Assembly (NCBI GenBank): GCA_947627685.1
Contig: CANQWZ010000037.1
Coordinates: 1 to 12,482 of the forward strand
Reading direction: 5' to 3'
Origin: an uncultured Bacilli bacterium
GTDB lineage: Bacteria > Bacillota_I > Bacilli_A > ML615J-28 > CAG-313
DNA length: 12,482 nt
The notes under the pieces were generated by a model that had not been told where the DNA came from, did no database searches, and saw only the letters and a program-made list of their open reading frames with translations. Below, piece after piece: positions 7,319 through 12,482 of the stretch (positions within the stretch are counted from its first letter, which is position 1; every line of letters starts with the position of its first letter). Both the position numbers and the translations under genes were made by a program.

Positions 7319-7894
7319 TTAATCATCATTTACTTCTTCAAATTCGACATCTGTTAATTCTTTATTTTCATTATTTTGATAATTATTATTCTGTTTACGA
7401 TTAAGTATCGTTGCTAAAATCATTAAACCAATACCATAAAGGATTAATAAAATATCTATGATACGTAAAATCCATAAACCAATTTGATCAATGCCACAAA
7501 AAATTAAAAAAAGAGCAATTAAAATTTTATAAAGGGATTTTCCATATAAATCTTTGCATTTTTTAGTTTTGATCGCAGTATATAGCGTAAACATTAGCAA
7601 AATGACGCCAATAATGGTTGAAAAAACATTAACTGGTAAAAAAATAACTGCTAATCCTAAAATAACTCTTACAAGGCCTTCAATTAAATACATTATACCT
7701 AATTTTTTATTATAACTATCTAACCTGCCATAAATAAAAATTAAAAAGGCTCCATTTATAACTAAAATTACACCAACTATAAAAGTAATAACGCTAATAA
7801 ATTCATTGCCAAATGGCCATATTATAATGGCAAATAAAACCCCAATAATGGTGTAATATAAACCATATAATGATTTTTTAAAATGCTTCATCAT
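7319..7894 (-). CDS. HdeD-like / DUF308 integral membrane protein
   Basis: 191 residues with six predicted membrane spans (about 10-27, 32-55, 64-84, 88-106, 121-137, 142-164) in three hairpin pairs rich in glycine, the pattern of DUF308/HdeD proteins. A polar, acidic tail (165-191) rich in Asn, Glu and Asp ends in EFEEVNDD and should be cytoplasmic. HdeD takes part in acid resistance in E. coli, but the role of most Firmicute homologues is unknown. The double ATG at 7894/7891 follows GAGG, and the first overlaps the end of the previous gene by 17 bases, so translation is probably coupled. It may assist or be controlled by the LytTR module that follows. The family call is good, the function open. 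Confidence 0.78.
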   Translation of the reverse strand: MMKHFKKSLYGLYYTIIGVLFAIIIWPFGNEFISVITFIVGVILVINGAFLIFIYGRLDSYNKKLGIMYLIEGLVRVILGLAVIFLPVNVFSTIIGVILLMFTLYTAIKTKKCKDLYGKSLYKILIALFLIFCGIDQIGLWILRIIDILLILYGIGLMILATILNRKQNNNYQNNENKELTDVEFEEVNDD

Positions 7895-8237
7895 TTTTTA
7901 CATCCTCTTTTTTAGCAAACAACTTTAAATTACGATCTGGCATCACTTCTTCGCAAAATAAAAGGGTACAATTTTCATCAAGATACCACTTATTTATATC
8001 TTGATAGTTATATTCTTCAATCTTTTGCTTTTTTTTGTAATGAATGGTTTTAACAAGTATCCCATCTACAAAATATCTAATGCGATATTTTTTAAAGAAA
8101 AGTAAATAAACAATTAAACCAAGCCAAGGGCTAACACCTAAAATAATCGTAAAAGTTGCAAAAAATTCCCAATTTTTTCCAAGTTCATCAGCTGGAACTT
8201 TTACAGCATCTAAAAACATAAAGAATTGGTATAACAT
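7878..8237 (-). CDS. Small membrane protein with InlB/Listeria-Bacteroides-repeat-like C-terminal domain
   Basis: 119 residues. A short N-terminus is followed by one strong hydrophobic segment (about 25-48), the basic KKYRIRY, and a 60-residue tail. The tail pattern, VDGxLVKT (57-64), then WYLDEN (84-89), F94 and RNLKLFAK (102-109), resembles one InlB B-repeat / Listeria-Bacteroides repeat (VDGxxVKT...WYtDE...LtLYAk). The central Gly-Trp is Lys-Trp here and other glycines are missing, so the match is partial and made by eye. By the positive-inside rule the tail would be cytoplasmic, odd for this normally external repeat. The start has AAAGGAG inside the end of the preceding gene, 1 base from its stop. 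Function unknown. Confidence 0.62.
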   Translation of the reverse strand: MLYQFFMFLDAVKVPADELGKNWEFFATFTIILGVSPWLGLIVYLLFFKKYRIRYFVDGILVKTIHYKKKQKIEEYNYQDINKWYLDENCTLLFCEEVMPDRNLKLFAKKEDVKNDEAF

Positions 8238-8238
8238 C

Positions 8239-8949
8239 TTAAGACTCCTTTAATTGTAAAATTTTAAGTTTCCATTTTTTATTAATTAATCTTAACATTT
8301 TATGATTAGTTAACATATCTAATTTTTGATATACATCAATTAAATCATTTTTTATGCTAACTTCTTTTATTTCTAAATAAACTTTTTCTAATCCTTTAGC
8401 CACTTTACAGTAAAAATAGTAAGCTTTAAAAGTTTGCTTAGTACTACTATAAGCATCACCTAAAAAAAGTTTGGCTAAAATGATGAATTTTAAATCCTCA
8501 TTAGTTTTAGTTTTTTTATACAAAGTTTTAGCCTTTTCATGCATTTTGGTGGCAAGTTTAATGATATGATAGTAATCGTGATTATCGTTCATCAAATAAA
8601 TGGTTTTTATATACCATTCCATTAAATAATGGTAATCATTATTAGTAGCATAGTTAGCACATGATTCACTTAGCAGGCCCACTATTTTTTGATACCATTT
8701 TTGCACAATATCGGGATATATTTGGCGTCTTTGATAATATGAACTAATTTTAATATAACAATTGATTAATGCATTTTTATCTTTATTAGAAGCCGTTTGT
8801 CTGTATATATTTTCGGCTATGCGGGTAGCCTTTAAATATTTTTTTTCAGCTTCATTAAAATTACCCTTTGCCTCCAAAGCTATGGCACTATCAATTAGTT
8901 CATTTGTACGAATTCTTTTTTCTTCATTTGTTAAAACTTTTTTGTTCAT
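8239..8949 (-). CDS. Helical-repeat (TPR-like) cytoplasmic protein, first gene of the LytTR operon
   Basis: 236 residues, no signal peptide or membrane span, almost all helical. Several segments follow the TPR/SEL-like spacing of paired helices: IALEAKGNFNEAEKKYLKAT is the clearest, followed by weaker units with ALINCYIKISSYYQ and LAKLFLGDAYSS. It is probably a protein-binding scaffold; I cannot name a partner. The frame is open from a TTG at 8964, but that codon has no ribosome site and would leave almost no leader after the promoter, so I chose the ATG at 8949, preceded by a weak GGGA. It sits 1 base before the next gene and is led by an extended -10 promoter. TPR proteins are also used as peptide-sensing regulators, but no DNA-binding domain is seen here. 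Confidence 0.75.
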   Translation of the reverse strand: MNKKVLTNEEKRIRTNELIDSAIALEAKGNFNEAEKKYLKATRIAENIYRQTASNKDKNALINCYIKISSYYQRRQIYPDIVQKWYQKIVGLLSESCANYATNNDYHYLMEWYIKTIYLMNDNHDYYHIIKLATKMHEKAKTLYKKTKTNEDLKFIILAKLFLGDAYSSTKQTFKAYYFYCKVAKGLEKVYLEIKEVSIKNDLIDVYQKLDMLTNHKMLRLINKKWKLKILQLKES

Positions 8950-8979
8950 AGCATAATTTCCCAAAAATACTTTTTGTAT

Positions 8980-8988
8980 ATTATATCA
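8980..8988 (-). promoter_or_regulatory. Extended -10 promoter for the minus-strand LytTR/pullulanase operon
   Basis: On the minus strand this reads TGATATAAT, identical to the aldo/keto reductase promoter. It lies 30 bases before the ATG at 8949 and just after the terminator of the DUF523 operon, as expected for the start of a new transcript. The -35 region (about 9003-9008, TTTTAA) is weak and overlaps the terminator's T-run. Confidence 0.65.
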
Positions 8989-9004
8989 TTAATAATTATT
9001 TTTT

Positions 9005-9027
9005 AAAAGAAAAAGGCCTTAAGGCCT
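9005..9027 (-). terminator. Short GC-rich terminator after the DUF523 gene
   Basis: On the minus strand AGGCC-TTAA-GGCCT forms a 5-bp stem (6 with a G-U pair) with a 4-base loop, followed by TTTTCTTTT. It starts 4 bases after the DUF523 stop. The stem is short, but its four G-C pairs stand out in this AT-rich region. It separates the metal-handling operon from the LytTR operon. Confidence 0.75.
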
Positions 9028-9031
9028 CAAA

Positions 9032-9460
9032 TTACAATTTTTCATGATAATTTTTTTCATTTAAAATAACAACACCATTTTTAAATAAGAGTTCTGATGT
9101 TATACCATTTCCATTAATTAAATGATGACAGAAAGTCCCATCATATATTGTGCCATAGCCACATGATGGGCTATTACTTTTTAAGATTGCTATTTGGCAT
9201 TCATTTTCTAAAGCTATTTGTAAAACTTTGCTTGCGCCAAGCTGATAAAAAGCTGAAACATCCTCATTTGCTAAATTAATAACTTTGCCATTTATAATTT
9301 CAGCTGGTAGACGGGGAATACTTAGACCTCCCATTACTTCCGGACAAACGGGAATAAGTTCATACCTTTTACTTAATGATAAAAGATCTTCTTGCTTATT
9401 ATTTGTACCATCATATTTGCAATTATTACCAAGCAAGCAACTACTAACAATTATTTTCAT
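9032..9460 (-). CDS. DUF523 family protein (TudS-like Fe-S desulfidase)
   Basis: 142 residues, the usual DUF523 length. Conserved features are SSCLLGNNCKYDG (6-18), PVCPEVMGGL (37-46) with PR at 49-50, and SNSPSCGYGTIYDGTF (95-110). The cysteines C8, C39 and C100 match those that hold the [4Fe-4S] cluster in TudS, the thiouracil desulfidase that gives the family its only well-studied activity. The substrate here may be another thionated compound. The frame is open further upstream to 9589, which would add a hydrophobic stretch, but that lies inside the DUF2225 gene and lacks a ribosome site. The ATG at 9460 has GAGG 6 bases upstream and the alignment starts there. It overlaps the DUF2225 gene by 17 bases and is the last gene before a terminator. 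Confidence 0.9.
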   Translation of the reverse strand: MKIIVSSCLLGNNCKYDGTNNKQEDLLSLSKRYELIPVCPEVMGGLSIPRLPAEIINGKVINLANEDVSAFYQLGASKVLQIALENECQIAILKSNSPSCGYGTIYDGTFCHHLINGNGITSELLFKNGVVILNEKNYHEKL

Positions 9461-10130
9461 TATCTTCCTCTTCTTCACTATTTGCAAAATTATGATTACC
9501 AGGAATAGTATGATCAAGCACATCTTCTTTTTCACATAATTGTATTTGATATCGTAAAATATTTTGCTTATATTTTGGTAAGCCCACATTTTCCAAATAG
9601 TCTTTAGCTAAATCACTCGCTTCATCAAACATGCCAATGCGACGATATAAATCAACAATTATTAATTTTATATTTTCATCATCGGCACTTTTTAGTGATA
9701 ATTCTAAATACTTAATAGCTTTGCTACGCATTTTTTTAGCAATTATCATCTCTTTAGCATCATCTGCAAGCCATGCCGTTCTTAAATAACTAATGCCAGC
9801 TTGTCTAAAATCAACTTTTTCTAACAATAATGATGCTAGCATAAATTTTTTAATAGCAAAATTTAAACTACTATCATTTAAAATTGCTAAATATGCCTCA
9901 TCACACATTTGCTGTTTTTCAAAGTCTTTTAATGGTTTAGTAAAGTCATAACTTGCATAATTACATTTAGGACATTTTTTGACCATTAAATGCATTAAAC
10001 TACGCATCATTCCGGGTGGTCTAGTATCTAAATCACGCATGCCAAAAGAATTATTTTCGACTAACTGTTGATAATTATGTTCATAACCACAAATAGGACA
10101 CTTTAATTTTGTATTTTCAATAAATTTCAT
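9444..10130 (-). CDS. DUF2225 protein: zinc ribbon plus helical repeats
   Basis: 228 residues. The N-terminus has two CPxC knuckles, C11/C14 and C53/C56, which would bind one zinc. A helical TPR-like region (about 70-200) follows, with repeat-like units such as AWLADDAKE and IVDLYRRIGMFDEASDLAKDYL. It ends in an acidic tail, EEEEDNEN, and a final Cys. This is the layout of DUF2225, a family of unknown function common in Firmicutes. It is cytoplasmic. The ATG is 3 bases after the stop of the GTPase gene upstream, with AAGG as ribosome site, and the 3' end overlaps DUF523. The zinc ribbon next to metallochaperone GTPases hints at a zinc client or zinc-dependent stress role, but this is inference. 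Confidence 0.87.
   Translation of the reverse strand: MKFIENTKLKCPICGYEHNYQQLVENNSFGMRDLDTRPPGMMRSLMHLMVKKCPKCNYASYDFTKPLKDFEKQQMCDEAYLAILNDSSLNFAIKKFMLASLLLEKVDFRQAGISYLRTAWLADDAKEMIIAKKMRSKAIKYLELSLKSADDENIKLIIVDLYRRIGMFDEASDLAKDYLENVGLPKYKQNILRYQIQLCEKEDVLDHTIPGNHNFANSEEEEDNENNC
9467..9470 (-). promoter_or_regulatory. Ribosome binding site fixing the start of the DUF523 gene
   Basis: GAGG on the minus strand, 6 bases before the ATG at 9460. It lies within the glutamate-rich 3' end of the DUF2225 gene, so coding and initiation signals are combined. It supports the short form of the DUF523 protein. Confidence 0.6.
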
Positions 10131-10133
10131 ATT

Positions 10134-11069
10134 TTACCTTAAATCTAAAATAGGATCTTTAAGTGGGGGAATAATTTTAATATCAATAGGATATAAAACG
10201 CCTTCATCTTCTTGATATTCTTTTGAATATTCATATTCAAATCTAGCTACGATATGAACCCATGTTTTATTTTTAAGTTTTAATCCTAAAGTACTTTGAC
10301 ATAAATGACCATAAAGTTGTACATCAGATGCACAGCATGTCATCGCATAGCGTCCAGCAATAAAGCTACCTTTTGGTAGTTTTTTTGATAAAGTAACAAT
10401 CGCATCAAATTCAACTTTTTTGCCACGATATCGTTCAGGATTTTCAAAAGTATCAATATACCATCTGCCGTAATCTTCACTTGCAATTTTGATAATATCT
10501 TTAGTAATATCATATGGTAGGGGATCTTCAAAAGCTTTTTTAGTATTTCCATCTTCATCCATAATGACAAATTGAGCATTACTATTCATTAATTTTAAGC
10601 CCGTTTGATATGGTTTAAGTTTGTCAATATCTTCACAGCGATTAAAAGCTACAAGATCAGAAAAGGCAATAAGATCTTTAAATTTTTGACGCATATTATT
10701 AAAATAAATTTCAAAGGTTGAAGCATCGATAAAAGTTATAACTTGAGCTAAACGATAACCTTCTGGAAAAAGTAACGCGTCTAAATCCCACATGCAATTT
10801 AATTCTAAAATTACTCGGTCTGGTAAATGTCTTGTGGCAAGTTCACTTAAATATTCTGGTGTTAACTCATCAAGAGATGATATTTTAACAAGGGTAGCAT
10901 TATGATCTTTCATGAAATCATCAGTTAATTCTACTTCGCCTTCCTCGCACAAAATAACAAGCGTTCTCCCTCTTTTATCAAAGCCATCTTTTGCGATAGC
11001 ATCAGCAATAAAAGTAGTTTTACCAGCATCTAAAAACCCACCAACTATGAAAATAGGAATTTCCATCAT
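10134..11069 (-). CDS. G3E-family (CobW-like) GTPase fused to a YcgQ/TIGR03943 C-terminal domain
   Basis: 311 residues. The N-terminal half (about 4-190) is a G3E P-loop GTPase: Walker A GFLDAGKTT (11-19), the CEEGE segment (41-45) in the place of the family's E-N-E-F-G, and NRCED (143-147) where NKxD is expected. The CxCC metal motif of CobW/ZNG1 is absent. The C-terminal part (about 212-305) resembles the end of YcgQ (TIGR03943): RGKKVEF, then GRYAMTCCASD (239-249) and YGHLC. YcgQ is normally a membrane protein paired with a YcgR (DUF318) permease; here its soluble domain is attached to a GTPase. GAGG precedes the first of two ATGs. It follows the His-rich GTPase gene by 15 bases. A role in metal delivery or in gating a permease is inferred. 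Confidence 0.85.
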   Translation of the reverse strand: MMEIPIFIVGGFLDAGKTTFIADAIAKDGFDKRGRTLVILCEEGEVELTDDFMKDHNATLVKISSLDELTPEYLSELATRHLPDRVILELNCMWDLDALLFPEGYRLAQVITFIDASTFEIYFNNMRQKFKDLIAFSDLVAFNRCEDIDKLKPYQTGLKLMNSNAQFVIMDEDGNTKKAFEDPLPYDITKDIIKIASEDYGRWYIDTFENPERYRGKKVEFDAIVTLSKKLPKGSFIAGRYAMTCCASDVQLYGHLCQSTLGLKLKNKTWVHIVARFEYEYSKEYQEDEGVLYPIDIKIIPPLKDPILDLR

Positions 11070-11084
11070 GTTTTTATACCTCGC

Positions 11085-12188
11085 TTATTTTTTTAAAACT
11101 AATTTTTCAATATAATCCTTCTTTAAATTAGAACCTATTACAACAAAACGTCCCATAAAATCAGCACTACCTAAATTAATTTGATAATCACCTGCGACGT
11201 AATCAAAATAATACCACTCTTCCGTATCACTAGCTTTTAAAATACCTTTTGCGCGAAGCACAATGCCACAATTAGCTTCATTTTTAAAAGCCTCTAAAAT
11301 ATTAGTTAATTCATCTTTACTATAAGATAATGGTGTTTCAAAGCCATATGAAACAAATACCTCATCAGCATCGTGTCCATGATGATGGTGGTGATGGCAG
11401 CATTCATCATCGTCGTCCTCATCGTGATGGTGGTGATGGCAACATTCTTCATCGTCGTCGTCCTCATCGTGATGGTGGTGATGGCAACATTCTTCATCGT
11501 CGTCTTCATCGTGATGATGGTGATGACAACATTCATCTTCATCGTCCTCATCGTGATGATGTTTTAATTCTTCTTCTAATTCTTTAGTAATGGATACATT
11601 CTTTTCTAAATTTGCTAATAATTTAGGTGCATCAGCATTTGGTACACTTACAAAAAGAATATTAGCATGTTCATTTTTGTCTTTTAAAAGTTGGTAAACT
11701 TCCGTTTTTTTATCATCAGATAATTTTTCCGTTTTACTTACAACAATGGTTGCTGCATCTTCTACTTGATTATTGAAAAATTCACCAAAATTTTTCATAT
11801 AAATTTTACATTTAGTGCCATCAACAACTGTTGCAACAATATTTAAGGTTAAATCTAATGATAGTTTTTTAACTGCTGTTACAATATCTGATAATTTACC
11901 AACGCCAGATGGTTCAATAATGATTCTTTCAGGTGCAAATTTATCAATGACTTCTTTCATTGATTTTGAAAAATCACCAACAAGTGAACAACAAATGCAA
12001 CCAGAATTAATTTCTTTAATATTGACGCCTGATTCTTTTAGAAAAGCACCATCAATACCGATTTCACCAAATTCATTTTCAATTAATACAACTTTTTCAT
12101 TATGTAAACCACTTTCTAAAAGTTTTCTTATTAAAGTAGTTTTACCTGCTCCTAAAAAACCAGAAATTATATCTATTTTTACACTCAT
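11085..12188 (-). CDS. CobW/ZNG1-like G3E GTPase metallochaperone with a long His/Cys/acidic repeat
   Basis: 367 residues. The GTPase domain (1-205) has Walker A GFLGAGKTT (10-18), ENEFGEIGIDG (37-47), the metal-binding CxCC (C64, C66, C67 in GCICC), EPSGVGK (92-98) and SKTEKL (151-156), the guanine-recognition loop with Thr where NKxD has Asp-adjacent residues. Residues 210-273 are a metal-binding repeat of 14-15 residue units, HHHHH-acidic run-CC, with 25 His and 8 Cys. A CobW C-terminal domain (about 276-367) follows. Such proteins (ZNG1, ZagA/YciC, CobW) deliver metal, usually zinc, to client enzymes with GTP hydrolysis. The histidine block suggests high metal capacity or storage. AAGG lies before the ATG, and the mscS stop is 24 bases upstream. 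The specific metal is not proven. Confidence 0.93.
   Translation of the reverse strand: MSVKIDIISGFLGAGKTTLIRKLLESGLHNEKVVLIENEFGEIGIDGAFLKESGVNIKEINSGCICCSLVGDFSKSMKEVIDKFAPERIIIEPSGVGKLSDIVTAVKKLSLDLTLNIVATVVDGTKCKIYMKNFGEFFNNQVEDAATIVVSKTEKLSDDKKTEVYQLLKDKNEHANILFVSVPNADAPKLLANLEKNVSITKELEEELKHHHDEDDEDECCHHHHHDEDDDEECCHHHHHDEDDDDEECCHHHHHDEDDDDECCHHHHHHGHDADEVFVSYGFETPLSYSKDELTNILEAFKNEANCGIVLRAKGILKASDTEEWYYFDYVAGDYQINLGSADFMGRFVVIGSNLKKDYIEKLVLKK
11370..11561. repeat. In-frame 42-45-bp tandem repeat encoding His5-acidic7/8-Cys2 units
   Basis: About four units in the GTPase gene, coding residues 210-221, 222-235, 236-250 and 251-264, then a terminal HHHHHHGHD. Unit length changes by whole codons only (14, 15, 14), through gain or loss of Asp or Glu codons. 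The bases are G/C-richer than the surroundings and the units are nearly identical at DNA level, so recent expansion by slippage or unequal exchange is likely. The periodicity also keeps other frames open, which creates false ORFs on both strands. Confidence 0.9.
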
Positions 12189-12212
12189 TTTAAACCTTCC
12201 TTTTTTTATCTT

Positions 12213-12482
12213 TTATTTTGTATGAACATCAAGTTGTGGATATGGAATGGTAATATTGTTATCATTAAAGGCTTGATGAACATCTTTAATTAATGCATAA
12301 TATACATCCCAATAATTACCTGTACTACACCAAGCACGAACCACAATATCAACTGAACTTGATGATTGCGCTTCTTCGGAAACAAATGGTGCAGGATCTT
12401 TTAAAATTAATCCATTTTTATTAATTACTTCTTTTATTACACTAATAGCTTTGAACGCATCGTCATCATAAGATATTGAGAA
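12213..12482 (-). CDS. MscS-family mechanosensitive ion channel, C-terminal part (cut by window edge)
   Basis: The last 89 residues and stop of a protein that enters from the right edge. They match the cytoplasmic C-terminal domain of MscS: FSISYDDDAFKAISVIKEVI, then ILKDPAPFV, SVDIVVRAWCSTGNYWDVYY and the closing I-P-Y-P-Q-x-D-V, as in E. coli MscS (FPYPQMDV). The channel opens under membrane tension and releases solutes on osmotic downshock. The protein ends only a few residues after the PYPQxDV motif. The CobW-like GTPase gene starts 24 bases downstream with no hairpin between them, so read-through into the metal operon is possible. The family call is firm; the membrane part is outside the window. 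Confidence 0.93.
   Translation of the reverse strand, partial: FSISYDDDAFKAISVIKEVINKNGLILKDPAPFVSEEAQSSSSVDIVVRAWCSTGNYWDVYYALIKDVHQAFNDNNITIPYPQLDVHTK

Noticed and set aside
8947..8964. TTG start at 8964 for the helical-repeat protein, and a mini-frame ATG-CTA-TGA overlapping the chosen ATG
   Set aside because: The TTG has no ribosome site and almost no leader after the promoter; the two-codon frame is most simply chance in AT-rich sequence.
9013..9028. Palindrome AGGCCTTAAGGCCT as an operator or restriction site
   Set aside because: Its position 4 bases after a stop codon and the following T-rich run on the minus strand fit a terminator better.
9461..9589. N-terminal hydrophobic extension of the DUF523 protein that would look like a membrane anchor
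   Set aside because: It lies inside the DUF2225 coding region in another frame, has no ribosome site, and the family alignment begins at the ATG at 9460.
11306..11587. Several open frames on both strands across the His-rich repeat, and a CRISPR-like look of the repeats
   Set aside because: They come from the 42-45-bp periodicity of one real coding repeat in the GTPase gene; there are no unique spacers between repeats and the extra frames have low-complexity products without ribosome sites.
11085..12188. His-rich GTPase as the nickel chaperone HypB
   Set aside because: The CxCC motif, ENEFG segment and CobW C-terminal domain place it in the CobW/ZNG1 branch, and no hydrogenase or urease genes are nearby.

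Overview
The window comes from an AT-rich, low-GC Gram-positive bacterium (Bacilli/Erysipelotrichia/RF39-like commensals fit best; no genus can be named from sequence alone). Signs are the strong AGGAGG-type ribosome sites, tightly packed same-strand operons with ATGA or short overlaps, an ammonia-dependent AsnA, a cytoplasmic type I pullulanase, a LytTR/DUF3021-type regulatory pair and an Fe-S aldo/keto reductase of the kind common in anaerobes. TGA is used as a stop and TGG for tryptophan, so this is the standard bacterial code rather than the Mycoplasma code.

Layout. Left edge, minus strand: the 5' part of a diacylglycerol-kinase-family lipid kinase (1-262) preceded by a ferredoxin-type aldo/keto reductase (277-1401). 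A divergent promoter region (about 1402-1524) separates these from two plus-strand genes, asnA (1525-2514, TTG start) and a manganese-type cation diffusion facilitator (2519-3694). A bidirectional hairpin terminator (about 3693-3730) sits between them and the convergent minus-strand block.

Minus-strand block A (3744 to about 8985) starts from an extended -10 promoter and reads: helical-repeat protein, small membrane protein with an InlB/Listeria-Bacteroides-repeat-like tail, HdeD-like DUF308 membrane protein, stand-alone LytTR regulator, DUF3021-like four-helix membrane protein, secreted single-pass membrane protein, and type I pullulanase. The LytTR regulator plus its membrane partner resembles the known LytTR regulatory systems (regulator plus membrane inhibitor). 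Here it is extended by a translationally coupled single-span surface protein and followed by a glycogen/starch debranching enzyme.

Minus-strand block B (9005-12482) reads: the C-terminus of an MscS-type mechanosensitive channel, a CobW/ZNG1-like G3E GTPase with a large His/Cys/acidic repeat, a second G3E GTPase fused to a YcgQ (TIGR03943) C-terminal domain, a DUF2225 zinc-ribbon protein and a DUF523 (TudS-like) Fe-S protein, ending in a small GC-rich hairpin terminator. The theme of this block is metal (probably zinc) handling.

The best candidates for something undescribed are the LytTR/DUF3021/surface-protein module with its accessory membrane proteins, and the tandem of two unlike metallochaperone GTPases. 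No mobile element, CRISPR array, tRNA or rRNA was seen, and there is no gene-free stretch longer than about 125 bases.
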